From assembly GCA_963718635.1 (NCBI GenBank), contig OY970367.1, positions 1,116,001 to 1,180,000 of the forward strand: a DNA stretch of 64,000 nucleotides, given 5' to 3'. The notes beneath the pieces are model-generated. The model was not told where the DNA came from. It searched no databases and saw nothing but the letters and a program-made list of their open reading frames with translations. The DNA is from JAIOQJ01 sp963718635 (GTDB taxonomy: Bacteria > Planctomycetota > Planctomycetia > Gemmatales > Gemmataceae). Below are positions 18,708 to 28,057 of this stretch, in pieces (position 1 is the stretch's first letter; each line of letters starts with the position of its first letter). Position numbers and translations under genes: made by a program.

Positions 18708-19022
18708 ATGGATGGATACGAGCGATTGAGAGAAAGCCTGTACGACGACTCGCCTTGGACCAGCGAGAAACGCCATTCGCTTGTAAGGGATGCCGCTGTG
18801 AAAGCCGGTTGGGAGGCTATGCGCGGGTACGATGCTTCTGAAGGAGCTCAAACGATGGACACACTAAGTTTATATCGCGAGTTGCATGAATGCCTGCTGG
18901 TTAACCAGACTCCCGTGTCCCAGTTGCGACAATGGTTCGTGAAATACGAACATCTGGCATTGCACGTTCGCGATCTGCGAACGACAATACGTATGGAGTA
19001 TCAGAATCGGGTCGGAGGTTGA
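18708..19022 (+). CDS. hypothetical protein upstream of higBA
   Basis: A 104-residue protein I do not recognise with confidence. The N-terminal stretch (SPWTSEKRHSLVRDAAVKAG, then WEAMRGYD) resembles short motifs that often begin small planctomycete and cyanobacterial proteins next to toxin-antitoxin genes. The C-terminal half is helical and charged (TLSLYRELHECLLVN, ALHVRDLRTTIRMEY). The stop codon ends one base before the GTG of the HigB-like gene, so the two are probably co-transcribed and coupled. The start could also be the internal ATG at 18855, which would give a 55-residue protein. Confidence 0.5.
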   Translation: MDGYERLRESLYDDSPWTSEKRHSLVRDAAVKAGWEAMRGYDASEGAQTMDTLSLYRELHECLLVNQTPVSQLRQWFVKYEHLALHVRDLRTTIRMEYQNRVGG

Positions 19023-19023
19023 C

Positions 19024-19359
19024 GTGCGGATCATCACTAAAGCCCGACTGAGGCTGTTTTGGGAAGGGGTTGGTCAAGAGGATTCCGCCGGACCCTTACA
19101 AGCGTGGTACACGCATGTCAGTAAGAAGTCTGTGGCTTGGCGGTCATGGAGCGAAGTGAAGGCTGACTTCAGCAAAGCCAGTCTGGTCGGCAACTGCGTT
19201 GTATTCAATATAGGCGGCAACAAGTATCGACTCGTTGCAAGAATTCTTTATTCGAGTCAAAAAGTCTTCATCCTAAGAATGATGACCCACAAAGAATACG
19301 ACAAAAACAGTTGGCAAAGAGAATGCGGCTGTTTTGCCAAACCTCCTATCAAGGGTTGA
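19024..19359 (+). CDS. higB: HigB-type mRNA interferase toxin
   Basis: A 111-residue protein matching the HigB toxin family: MRIITKARLRLFWE at the N-terminus, a conserved VAWRSWSEVKADF segment, the core FNIGGNKYRLVARI, and the C-terminal MMTHKEYDK. HigB toxins are RelE-fold ribosome-dependent RNases. The GTG start follows directly after the upstream stop, and the toxin precedes its antitoxin, the usual HigBA order. The gene appears intact. Confidence 0.88.
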   Translation: MRIITKARLRLFWEGVGQEDSAGPLQAWYTHVSKKSVAWRSWSEVKADFSKASLVGNCVVFNIGGNKYRLVARILYSSQKVFILRMMTHKEYDKNSWQRECGCFAKPPIKG

Positions 19360-19416
19360 AAACTACCGCAGTACTTGCGAAATAAGTAAATATTAGTGAG
19401 GAACTAGGAAATAAAC

Positions 19417-19848
19417 ATGGCAACGAAAACAAAAGCCGGTCAGAAGTCGAAAATCGCCGACAGCTATCTTAAGCTAATTCTGGAATTCCCGCTGACCTCG
19501 ATCAAGTCGCAGGTCCAATTAGCGGCAGCTCAAACGGTCATTGACCGGCTGTTGGGCAATGGAACTCTCGATGATGGAGAGGAGCTCTACTTGGATGCTT
19601 TGAGCGACCTCGTGGGCGCATACGAGGACATCCACTATCCCATTGCACCTGCATCCGACGCTGATATGCTTCGCCACTTGATGGACGCTAAGGATGTGAC
19701 CCAGGCGGAACTCCATCGACAGACTGGAATCCCAAAGTCCACCATTTCCGAAATGTTGGCGGGAAAGAAGGCCTTTAGCAAAGCGATCATTCGCTCTTTG
19801 GCAGGTTTCTTTAAGGTTGACGCGAGCGTGTTGGTAGCGAATCTTTGA
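19417..19848 (+). CDS. higA: HigA-type antitoxin with XRE helix-turn-helix
   Basis: A 143-residue antitoxin. The N-terminal half is helical (LKLILEFPLTSIKSQVQL, ELYLDALSDLVGAYE, a pattern typical of the HigA form paired with HigB). The C-terminal XRE-type HTH is DVTQAELHRQTGIPKSTISEML, roughly residues 93-116. It should neutralise HigB and repress the operon by binding its promoter. It starts 57 bp after higB. Downstream (19849-20174) I see no gene. Confidence 0.88.
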   Translation: MATKTKAGQKSKIADSYLKLILEFPLTSIKSQVQLAAAQTVIDRLLGNGTLDDGEELYLDALSDLVGAYEDIHYPIAPASDADMLRHLMDAKDVTQAELHRQTGIPKSTISEMLAGKKAFSKAIIRSLAGFFKVDASVLVANL

Positions 19849-20174
19849 GTGGCATACGCTGACTTTCGTAAGACCCCTGCGCAACGTGGCAGGTCTCGCC
19901 AAGCGTATCGTTCTTGCGAACAACGAACCGGAACTTCGGCGGGATACCGAGTTTGCGTTTGCGTGAGGCAGTCGGAGTGCTTTATCAACACTCGCTGAAC
20001 TGCTCGTCTACTTGATAGAATTGTTCCAAATTGACCTTAGCTGAATAGTTTAAGTTTTAACGGGTTTACGATGCCACTGAATAAAAAAGCACATAAAATC
20101 AGCGCGGCGCCTTTACGCCGCAGCGTAAATTGTAAGTAAAAAACGTTCAACTTGCTTAGGCATGAAGGTAAACT
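19849..20174. other. intergenic region, no gene recognised
   Basis: AT-richer than its surroundings near 20030-20120. No convincing open frame, RNA gene or repeat was seen; it must hold the promoter of the RelBE-like pair. Confidence 0.45.
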
Positions 20175-20384
20175 GTGGAGAATACCAATTTAGCTGATCC
20201 TGCTTTAAAGCGAGCCTTAAAGGAGGCAATTGCCGAAACGCTTCAAGAGCAGCGCGATCTGTTACACGAAGTGTTTGCTGAAGTACTCGAAGACTTCGCA
20301 CTGGTTGAAGCAATTCGCGAAGGCCAAAAGTCCAAAATGTCGAGTCGCGACGAAGTGTTCGACATTTTGCGTGGCAGGTCGTGA
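20175..20384 (+). CDS. small antitoxin-like protein of a RelBE-type pair
   Basis: A 69-residue helical protein beginning at a GTG (MENTNLADPALKRALKEAI) and ending SRDEVFDILRGRS. Its size, acidic helical character and position directly before a RelE-like toxin (four-base GTGA overlap at 20381-20384) identify it as the antitoxin of a type II pair. I cannot assign a specific antitoxin family. The gene itself is intact although its toxin is broken. Confidence 0.65.
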   Translation: MENTNLADPALKRALKEAIAETLQEQRDLLHEVFAEVLEDFALVEAIREGQKSKMSSRDEVFDILRGRS

Positions 20385-20646
20385 ATACTACTTTCCGCAG
20401 TAGCTTTACGAGAAATCTGAAAAAGATCAAAGACACCGACATTCTGCAGCGTGTACAAGAGGTGATTGCAGAAGTTGAGGCTGCAGCTGTTTTGCATGTG
20501 TTGGCAACCTCAAGAAGATGAGCGGAACTATTAACTTTTATCGCATCCGTATCGGCGATTACCGGATAGGAATTGTTGTTGAAGGGGAATAAGTGGAATT
20601 TGTGCGCTGTCTGCCGCATCGCGATCTCTATTGTTACTTCCCGTAG
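20381..20646 (+). pseudogene. RelE/ParE-family toxin, broken by frameshift and nonsense codon
   Basis: From the GTG at 20381 the protein reads TTFRSSFTRNLKKIKDTDI and LQRVQEVIAEVEAA. The frame is then lost near 20495 and resumes as NLKKMSGTINFYRIRIGDYR followed by IGIVVEGE. It meets an in-frame TAA at 20590-20592 and continues VEFVRCLPHRDLYCYFP to the stop at 20644-20646. The reassembled sequence is a normal RelE-fold mRNA interferase of about 88 residues with the conserved FYRIRIGDYRIG strand. A nonsense codon in addition to the indel makes true inactivation more likely here than elsewhere in the window. Confidence 0.7.
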
Positions 20647-20875
20647 AAGTCTTCGCGTTCCGTGAGGTCGAACCATTCGCTCCTGGAAACGAAGTGTTTT
20701 ATTAAGGCTGCTCATAAACGGCCGCGCAGAAAGCGATAAGGGCCAGCGAGGAGCGCCACTCGCCTGCTTGGGAAGCTGGCAAGCGTGCCAGCCAGACGGA
20801 CATGAGCGAGTAAGATCATCTTCCGGTGAAACCATGAATTATGGCGATACTTAAGATGCAACAGTCCCGTCCTCA

Positions 20876-21464
20876 TCACCCTTCCGGATCACCTAGCAGC
20901 TCACGAAGTCTCTGAGCTAGTGTGGCTGGCAAACGATCGGCGAATGATTCTTGAATCAAGCCGACGCCGATCATATCGCGGATATGCGTGCGGTCTTTGT
21001 CGCGGTTCGAAGTGAGTTTCATTTTCAGCAAAGCTTCCAAGCCGAGTAACCTAAAGGGCGGTGCGATCGTGTAGTCGTCCACATCCGGCGCATGTTCCTC
21101 ATACTCGGCCCGAAATTTCTCACCGGCAAAGATGACGTGTACGGCATCACGTGCTTTAGCCAATGGACCATCGCGAAACATGCAAATGCCGGATGAGTGC
21201 CGATGTCGAAAGCCGACGACTTCCAGCGCTGCCTTGGCAGCTTCGAAATCTGAGCGGCGAAGTAGAATATCGACGTCCTGTGTATTGCGCACCGCCGATT
21301 CATCGACCCTTGCCACCCATGCGGCGACCGCGTTGCCGCCGATAACCGCGTAAGGCACATCCGCTTGATCCAACGCTGAAGTTGCGCAAAAGCCGGTCCT
21401 TAATTTTCAGCACTGCCCGCTCCATGCGATCGAGGAGTTCACACTCGACATGATCTGTTGCCAT
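20876..21464 (-). CDS. nucleotidyltransferase, AbiEii/MNT-like (one frame break)
   Basis: The core PYAVIGGNAVAAWVARVDE followed by TQDVDILLRR is the nucleotidyltransferase glycine motif and catalytic Asp-x-Asp. Later come LLGLEALLKMKLTSNRDKDR and THIRDMIGVGLI, usual for stand-alone nucleotidyltransferases of this type. The N-terminus begins at the ATG at 21464 (MATDHVECELLDRMERAV); the frame must shift near base 21385 to join it to SALDQADVPYAVIGG. Family members are often toxin, antitoxin or phage-defence components, but no HEPN partner is visible next door, so the role is open. Confidence 0.72.
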
Positions 21465-21523
21465 GCGCCTATACTAACAAATGCTTTCAGAAATGATACT
21501 CATGCGATGAATACGCTTCGCCA

Positions 21524-22531
21524 CTATGATTCGCGCACCGTACGCACAAAAGCCTTGAAATTGTCAACCGGCGTGCTCTTGTCGCAACCGTGATTGAGAT
21601 TCACGATATGTCGGCGGCCACCACCTTGCTGCAAACATTGCTTCGTGACAGTGATTACTTGTTCGGTCGTACCGTGTGCCAGCAATTCTTCATCGACGTT
21701 CCCTTGGAACACCAGGTTTGGGTAATCACGTCTTGCAGCGGCCAAGTCGTGGCATCGTCCGAGGCTGATAATGTCGGCGCCACTGGCCGTCAGTCTTTCC
21801 AGATACGGGGATTCTTTAACGAACAGCACGCGCGGGACCCCGGTAGCGCCCGCCAAGATGTCCCGATGGTAAGGCTGAGCCCAATTGTCGTACTCGGCTA
21901 AGGACAACTCGCCGGCCCAGGAATCGAACAGCTGATAAAGCTCCGCTCCCTCGCGAATTAGCGTTTGCAAAAAGCCAGTTGTGGCATTGGCGAGACGGTC
22001 GAGCAGGCCGAGCCAGACGGCCGGTTGCTCGGCGGCAAAACGGCGTGTCTCGTCCATGTTCTTGCCCGTGCCGATGCAGTAAGCAGCGACTGTGAACGGC
22101 GCGCCGGCAAAGACAAGCACGGGCAATTCGCCCTTCAGTTCCGATTTAACGCGCTTCAACAAGTCGATGATATGCCCATAAGTTGACGGATCCGGATCCC
22201 GATTCAGGCGATCCAAGTCAGCTAGGGTGCGAATGGGGCGGTCGGGAACCGGCCCTCGTTGAGGCTTCAGTTCGAAGGGCAGGCCCATTGAGAAAGGCAA
22301 CGTGGTGATATCGTAAAAGAGAATGATGCCATCGACGCCGAACCGGCGCGGCGCCAGCGAAGCCTCTGCCGCCCTTTCGACATTCGCGGAGAATTCGAAG
22401 AACGGCATGCCTGCGCGAATCCGGTTGAACTCCGGATCCCACCGTCCCGCCTGCCGCATCGCCCATACGGGCGGGCGCTCGACCACTTCGCCCCTGGCAG
22501 CACGCAACAATAGATGATCGGTCGCTGGCAT
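21524..22531 (-). CDS. hemE: uroporphyrinogen decarboxylase
   Basis: Removes the four acetate carboxyls of uroporphyrinogen III to give coproporphyrinogen in heme synthesis. The N-terminal signature RPPVWAMRQAGRW is present with the conserved Arg pair that holds the substrate, followed by PFFEFSANVE and IILFYDITTLPFSMG. GAPFTVAAYCIGTGK and FDSWAGELS mark the centre and NLNHGCDKSTPVDN the end. Length 335 is normal. It is a cytoplasmic enzyme. The 59 bp between its stop and the nucleotidyltransferase gene hold nothing notable. Confidence 0.95.
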   Translation of the reverse strand: MPATDHLLLRAARGEVVERPPVWAMRQAGRWDPEFNRIRAGMPFFEFSANVERAAEASLAPRRFGVDGIILFYDITTLPFSMGLPFELKPQRGPVPDRPIRTLADLDRLNRDPDPSTYGHIIDLLKRVKSELKGELPVLVFAGAPFTVAAYCIGTGKNMDETRRFAAEQPAVWLGLLDRLANATTGFLQTLIREGAELYQLFDSWAGELSLAEYDNWAQPYHRDILAGATGVPRVLFVKESPYLERLTASGADIISLGRCHDLAAARRDYPNLVFQGNVDEELLAHGTTEQVITVTKQCLQQGGGRRHIVNLNHGCDKSTPVDNFKAFVRTVRES

Positions 22532-22619
22532 CGCGTTACAGTTCCCAACTAGGTTGCTTATCCAACAGACAAGTTGTGAATAAGTTAAGATTTAGATAAG
22601 CCGCAAACCAAAAAAATCA

Positions 22620-22747
22620 TTTAGCCACGGATGGAACACAGAACAAACACGGATTAACGTCCAAGACGTTTGGTTAAGGCATTTTGACGAGAATGCAGCG
22701 TCTCTTTGCATTATCGGTGTTTCATCTGTGTTTAATCAGTGGCTCAC
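22620..22747. repeat. inverted pair of TAGCCACGGAT-type repeats
   Basis: TTAGCCACGGATGGAACACA at 22620 and the reverse-oriented CATCTGTGTTTAATCAGTGG near 22727 are diverged inverted copies. A third copy, direct, lies at 30820-30850 (TAGCCACGGATTGAACACAG). These short repeats are spread through many bacterial genomes and have no assigned function. Confidence 0.5.
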
Positions 22748-22768
22748 GCATTCAAAGCGCTGTCACTC

Positions 22769-23518
22769 TTACGCTTTCGTTCCCACGTAAAGTGTAGCAA
22801 TGCCAAAGGTGAATGGCTTGAACCAGACATTTTCTAGGCCATGCTTACGCAGCCGCTCGGCCAACATTTCTCCGTCGGGAAAATCGAGCACGCTTTCCGG
22901 GAGATATCGATACGCCGACTGACGGCTGCGCGACAACATCTGCCCAACCAACGGCAATAGATAACGAAAATAGACGCGATACAGGCGCCCGAAAAACCAG
23001 TGTCTTGGCTTGGAAAATTCCAAAATTGCCAGCCGTCCGCGGGGCTTCAGCACGCGAACCATTTCGGCGATGCCCTTCTCGGGGTCGGTGACATTGCGCA
23101 GGCCAAAGGCGACCGAAGCGATCTCGAACGTGCCATCGGCAAATGGCAGCTGCTGAGCATCGGCTTCAAGAAAATGAATGCGTGAAGTCGTCCCGCGACC
23201 AGCAGATTTGCGTTCGGCTCGTACCAGCATCTCGGAACAAAAGTCAGCCGCCTCGATGCGAACGGCCCCGTGACACGCACGATCGTAAGCGAACGCCAGA
23301 TCGCCAGTGCCGGTACAGAGGTCGAGGATCGGGCCGCCGCCTGTACAGGGAACCATTTTTGTAACGCGCGTGCGCCAAATCTTATCGATGTTCAAGCTGA
23401 GCAGATGATTGAGCAAGTCGTATGTGGGGGCAATCTCCGCGAACATGCCACGGATTCGGCTTTCTTGTTTGTCGAGCAGGACAGGAGCCAAGGGGATCTC
23501 CAACTTAAAAAACCGCAC
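22769..23518 (-). CDS. UbiE/MenG-type quinone-biosynthesis C-methyltransferase
   Basis: SAM-dependent methyltransferase of the UbiE/COQ5 family, which methylates the demethylmenaquinone or demethoxyubiquinol ring. MFAEIAPTYDLLNHLLSLNI is the family's N-terminal signature, LDLCTGTGDLA is SAM motif I, and VAFGLRNVTDPEKGIAEM and LKPRGRLAILEFSKP are motifs II and III. The annotated GTG start gives 249 residues; a TTG nine codons downstream (23491) has a better-placed GGAG and may be the true start. Menaquinone is the likely quinone, by lineage. Confidence 0.9.
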   Translation of the reverse strand: MRFFKLEIPLAPVLLDKQESRIRGMFAEIAPTYDLLNHLLSLNIDKIWRTRVTKMVPCTGGGPILDLCTGTGDLAFAYDRACHGAVRIEAADFCSEMLVRAERKSAGRGTTSRIHFLEADAQQLPFADGTFEIASVAFGLRNVTDPEKGIAEMVRVLKPRGRLAILEFSKPRHWFFGRLYRVYFRYLLPLVGQMLSRSRQSAYRYLPESVLDFPDGEMLAERLRKHGLENVWFKPFTFGIATLYVGTKA

Positions 23519-23671
23519 GGTTGGTCGCGACGCGAAGGCGAAACGAAGCGCTCCGCTGCCCAGAGCCTTCGCGTCGCGGCTAACGGGTTCGACCTATAGC
23601 CACATCACGCTTGCATAGATAGAGTTCCCCTTCAACCGCAAATTTAGCTAATACGCAACCGGAGTTGAACC

Positions 23672-24751
23672 ATGTTGACCGCCGATGGATGCCGAACTCG
23701 TCGCGGGCGATTTCTCGAACGGATTCGGCCTACGCAGCCATTGCTGCTCGGCGACCCGATTCACCTTCGGTATCTCGCGAACTTTCATGTCGATCCGTTT
23801 AGCTTAGGGGCCGACTACCGCGGGCTGCTGTTGCTCACTCCCGATGGCCATGCCAAGCTCTTCCACGATAACCGCCTTCCTGCCTCGGTGAAACAAGCGC
23901 ATGTCGATGAAACAGAGGTTATCAACTGGTACGACGGCGTCACGCCCGGCCGCGGGCCTCGGCGTTTAGCTCTGCTTAATACCGTTAAACAGCACGGCGG
24001 GCATATCCACGACGATCTGGCCAGCCCGATGGCCCAGCCCATTATCGAAGCCCTGGGCGACCTGCGCCGCGCAAAGATCCCGACGAGATCGCGTTGCTCA
24101 AAAAGTGCATGGCCGCGACAAACGCAGGACATGCTTGGGCGCGAAAAAACGTGCATGCGGGTATGAGCGAACTGGAAGTCTACACGGACATCGCTCAAGT
24201 TTGTTCTCTGACAGCGGAAGAGGCGGTTATCGTCTACGGCGACTTCACCGTGTCGCCTGGCTCGAACAAGCGAGGCGGCTCGCCGACAGAGCATATACTC
24301 GTCAACGGGGAAACGCTCATCCTCGATTATTCGGTTGTGCTGTACGGCTATCGTAGCGATTTCACCAACACGCTGGTGGTCGGCGGCAAGCCGACGGATA
24401 AACAACAACAGATAGCGGATTTGTGCATGTCGGCAATGTCTGCCGGTGAGCGCGAACTGACGAGCCGGCGCCAGTTGCCTGGGCGTCTATCGCGCAGTTC
24501 ACAGCGCCTTCGAGAAAGGCAAGATGGCCGAATACTTCCCCCATCATGCCGGCCATGGTTTGGGGTTGGCCCATCCGGAAGCGCCCTTCTTCGTTCGCGA
24601 GGCGAATGAAGCATTGGTCGCGGGCGACGTCGTAACGCTGGAGCCAGGTTTATACGTCGACAACATCGGCGGCGTGCGCATCGAACGCAATTACTTGATT
24701 ACCCAGACAGGCTTTGAGACGCTAAGCGGACATGAAATCGGACTGGTTTGA
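23672..24751 (+). CDS. M24-family Xaa-Pro dipeptidase/aminopeptidase (two frame breaks)
   Basis: The N-terminal creatinase-like domain (PLLLGDPIHLRYLANFHVD) leads into a pita-bread metallopeptidase. Metal ligands are visible: two Asp in ILDYSVVLYGYRSDFTNT, His in HHAGHGLGLAHPE, Glu in TLEPGLYV and Glu in RIERNYL. The frame shifts near 24068 (one base lost; next frame KDPDEIALLKKCMAATNAGH) and again near 24480 (next frame GVYRAVHSAFEKGKM). Both joins restore the family sequence, so all the metal ligands are present. It would cleave N-terminal Xaa-Pro bonds in the cytoplasm, about 359 residues. Confidence 0.78.
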
Positions 24752-24895
24752 AATTGAGCGGCGAGCGCAGTACGTCTTCATCCTTCATTCAAGTGCACCG
24801 ACTGCTGAAACCGCGCACTTCGCTGTGACCTAACGCGGATCGCGTTGCCCGAGTTGTACCAACACACCCTTAGCCAACGTCCTTACGAGGCTTCC

Positions 24896-25824
24896 ATGCG
24901 CTATCGCGAACTCGGTCAGACTGGCCTGAAGGTCTCGGCCATTAGTCAGGGCGGCGCTGCCATCGGCCAGCAATACGGCAACGTATCGCAAGCCGAAGTC
25001 GCCGCCTGCGTTCATGCTTCAATTGACGCCGGCATCAACCTGATTGATACCAGCGCCTACTACGGCAAAGGACTGGCCGAAGAGCGATTAGGCGACATTC
25101 TCCAGGGGGGCTGGCGCGAAAAAGTCTACATCTGCACCAAAGCGGGTCGGCTCGATGTGGACGAGTTCGACTTCACGCCCGCCGGAATGCAGCATTGCTT
25201 TGAAGCTTCTTTGAGGCGCCTGAAGACGGACTACGTCGACATTCTGCTCGCTCACGACATTGAATTCGCCGATGACTTCGAAGCGGTTTTCACCGAGACG
25301 GCCGACTGCCTGCACAAGTTGAAACGACAAGGCAAATGCCGTTTCATCGGGATGTCCTGTCATCCGCTAGGCTTGCTTCGTCGAGCGATCGAGCGTTGTC
25401 ATCTTGATGTCGTCATCAGCTATACCCACTACACGCTGCAAAGCCAGCGGCTGCTGACGGAACTGCTTCCTGTGGCCGAACAGAACGGGGTCGGAGTCCT
25501 CAACGGCAGCCCCCTCTGCATTGCGCGCTGACCAATCAAGGTCCGCCGCCCTGGCATCCGGGGTCGGAGAATCTTAAAGCGGTCATTCGCCAAGCGGTCG
25601 AGCATTGCCGAGATCGGGGCGCTAATATCAGCACTCTCGGCATGCAGTTCTGCCTCGCCGAGCAGCGCATTGCCAGCGTTATCACCGGCACGGCCCATGC
25701 CGACGAACTTGCAGTGAACTTGAAGGCTCTCGTCACGCCGATAGATGAAAACCTGCTCCAAGAAGTGCAAGCCATCTTATCGCCGGTAATGAACGAAACC
25801 TGGCCGTGCGGAAATTGGAAGTAG
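24896..25824 (+). CDS. aldo/keto reductase (one frame break)
   Basis: NAD(P)-dependent oxidoreductase with a TIM-barrel fold. The start MRYRELGQTGLKVSAISQGG is standard for the family. The catalytic tetrad is Asp and Tyr in NLIDTSAYYGKGLAEERLG, Lys in ICTKAGR and His in LLAHDIE. Near base 25515 the frame changes; before it comes VLNGSPLCIA and after it LTNQGPPPWHPGSENL, as in L-fucose-dehydrogenase-like members, then the cofactor region ASVITGTAHADEL. About 309 residues. The substrate is probably a sugar or sugar acid; the MFS carrier and KDG kinase further along fit sugar-acid metabolism but are not in the same operon. Confidence 0.82.
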
Positions 25825-26001
25825 CCAATACTTGCCCGCTCCGAGCGCGCGGCTGCGTAAGGCGATTGCGTTGCGGCTTCACTTGTCAAAACGTCAAATT
25901 TTTTTTCTGTAGCGCAAGTCTGCTCCTCGGTCGCGTCTCTAGTTGAAAACCTAGGTTCCGTAACGCTATCCGGGGACCAGGTATCGCCACTGAGATTATC
26001 T

Positions 26002-26406
26002 ATGTTCTGTCGCCGGCCTAACTTTACGTCGTCTTGGATGCTGGCTATTATTGTTGTGCTAGCAAGTGTGAGCATTGCGCAAGCTGGGTGGATGGGGTTG
26101 CGCAACGATACCAAAGCCCCCATCATCGTCCAGGAAACGATTACCGCGAATGGTCAGGTGAAGCTGGGGCGTCCTCAACAAATCTTGGCGGGCGAGGTAA
26201 TCCGCGACACTCAAGGCGCCGGCGGCCAGCGGATCTATGGTATCTACGATGCGAAAAATCCCGCCCAGCCGATTTACTCCGGGCGCTTCAGCTGTCCTCC
26301 CGCCAATGAGAACTATCTACACGTGATCAAGTCTGATGGCCAAGGTGGTATCAGCATTGAAACGATCAAAACGCCCGTCCAAGCCGTGCCGCCGAAAAAG
26401 AAGTAA
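26002..26406 (+). CDS. small secreted hypothetical protein
   Basis: A 134-residue protein with a signal peptide (WMLAIIVVLASVSIAQA, residues about 12-28). The mature part contains WMGLRNDTKAPIIVQE, GRPQQILAGEVIRDT and YDAKNPAQPIYSGRF, a small beta-rich domain, and ends with a basic tail (PPKKK). I know it only as a planctomycete-type secreted protein with no assigned function. It stands alone between the reductase and the MFS gene. Confidence 0.7.
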   Translation: MFCRRPNFTSSWMLAIIVVLASVSIAQAGWMGLRNDTKAPIIVQETITANGQVKLGRPQQILAGEVIRDTQGAGGQRIYGIYDAKNPAQPIYSGRFSCPPANENYLHVIKSDGQGGISIETIKTPVQAVPPKKK

Positions 26407-26473
26407 TCTCGCTTCGGCAATTTAAATCCTTTCATCGTTGCCCCCAATACAAGCGCTGAATAGATTGAGGCGC

Positions 26474-28051
26474 ATGAATGGCTCTGCTGCCCCTTCCTCC
26501 CGACCAACGCGCGTTCGTTACACCATTTTGGCCATGCTTTGCGCCTTGGCAATGATCACCTACATGGACCGCGCCATGTACGGCAGCGCCCGTGGCGACA
26601 TCATGGCCTCCGTCGGCCAGCCGGTGGACAACATGTTCTACCTGCTCGTCGCATTTCAAATTGCCTATGCACTCTTCGAGGTTCCAAGCGGCTGGCTCGG
26701 CGACACTTTCGGACCTCGGTCAACCCTGCTGCGCATCGTGCTCTGGTGGTCGCTGTTTATCGCCATCACCGCCTTCGCCGGCCTGGCGCTCCCCGGTTCT
26801 GAAGTCGTCGTGATTGGTTTTGCCCTGCTCATCATCGTGCAATTTTTATTTGGCATGGGGGAGGCCGGCGCCTTTCCCAATATTACGCGCTCCCTTTATA
26901 ATTGGTTCCCGGCTTCGCAGCGCGGCTCTGCCCAGGGGACCATTTGGCTCTCGGCACGTTTCATGGGTGGGCTGACACCGATGATCTGGGTGCTGCTCAC
27001 CGACCCGGCTTTTGGCGGTCTTACCTGGCGCCAAGCGCTTTGGCTTTTTGCAGGCATCGCGTGTCTCTGGTGTGCTATTTTCTACTGGTGGTTTCGCAAT
27101 AACCCGGAAGAGCACGCGTCGGTCAATCCAGCCGAACGGCAACTGATCGAAACCAATCGGGAGATACACGCCGACCACTCGGGCGTCCCGTGGGCCAAGA
27201 TCATCAACTCGCGCAATTTGTGGTTAGTCTGCCTGGCGTACATGGTGACCAATTTCTGCTGGTACTACCTCATGTATTACCTGGCGGGAGATCTCAAAGT
27301 ACAGTCGCTTTCGTATCAAGTTTCCGAAGTGGCATTGAAAAAACTAGGCGGTATGAAAGCGGCTGACGGCAAACTCGTGCCGGCGGAAGTCGTCGATAAG
27401 GTACGAACGCTCGATAGCGAGCGCGAACTGAGTGCGGCGGAATTGAAAGACCAACTGCGTAACGTTTTGACGGCTTCCGAGTTCCACAACTGTAAGCAGC
27501 AGATCCACAGTGCCCTTATAGCGCCCGCCTCCGCCACGCCTGGGCGAAAATTGCTCGTCGCCTTAATCGGCGGTTCACCATTGCTGATTGGCATGATTGG
27601 CTGCCTTGTCGGGGGGATGTTGACCGACCGCTACGTCCGCAAAACGGGTGATCGCAAATGGGGTAGGCGAACCTATTCGATGATCGGCTACGGCATGGCC
27701 GGCGTCTGTTATCTGGCAGCAACTTATTTCATTGGAAACTTTTGGCCGTTCGCGATCTGCGTCATGCTCGTTGGCTTCTTCAACGATCTAATGATGGGCT
27801 CCGCCTGGGCGACCTGTCAGGACATCGGACGTCGCTATGCCGCCATCGTATCGGGCTGCATGAATATGATCGGCAATCTCGGCGCTGCTGCGGGCAACCT
27901 GGTCACCGGGTTGATTTTGAAACATTACAACGCCGACGAAGCTTTTGGAGTAACGGCCGTCTTCACGCTCTATGCAGGCCTTTATTTCGCCGGCGCCTTG
28001 CTCTGGCTGAAGATTGACGCGAGCAAGCCGATCGTCGAGGATGCAAACTGA
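26474..28051 (+). CDS. MFS transporter, anion/cation symporter-like
   Basis: A major facilitator protein of 525 residues with about twelve membrane segments. YMDRAMYGSARGDIMASV lies in segment 1 and the conserved GDTFGPRSTLL motif between segments 2 and 3. AGAFPNITRSLYNWFP marks segment 4 and is typical of the ACS family that imports hexuronates, glucarate, tartrate or related organic anions. About 70 extra residues (280-350, KKLGGMKAADGKLVPAEVVD and onward) lie between segments 7 and 8. The chosen ATG is at 26474. The substrate cannot be determined from sequence alone. Confidence 0.85.
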   Translation: MNGSAAPSSRPTRVRYTILAMLCALAMITYMDRAMYGSARGDIMASVGQPVDNMFYLLVAFQIAYALFEVPSGWLGDTFGPRSTLLRIVLWWSLFIAITAFAGLALPGSEVVVIGFALLIIVQFLFGMGEAGAFPNITRSLYNWFPASQRGSAQGTIWLSARFMGGLTPMIWVLLTDPAFGGLTWRQALWLFAGIACLWCAIFYWWFRNNPEEHASVNPAERQLIETNREIHADHSGVPWAKIINSRNLWLVCLAYMVTNFCWYYLMYYLAGDLKVQSLSYQVSEVALKKLGGMKAADGKLVPAEVVDKVRTLDSERELSAAELKDQLRNVLTASEFHNCKQQIHSALIAPASATPGRKLLVALIGGSPLLIGMIGCLVGGMLTDRYVRKTGDRKWGRRTYSMIGYGMAGVCYLAATYFIGNFWPFAICVMLVGFFNDLMMGSAWATCQDIGRRYAAIVSGCMNMIGNLGAAAGNLVTGLILKHYNADEAFGVTAVFTLYAGLYFAGALLWLKIDASKPIVEDAN

Positions 28052-28057
28052 ACGCTT

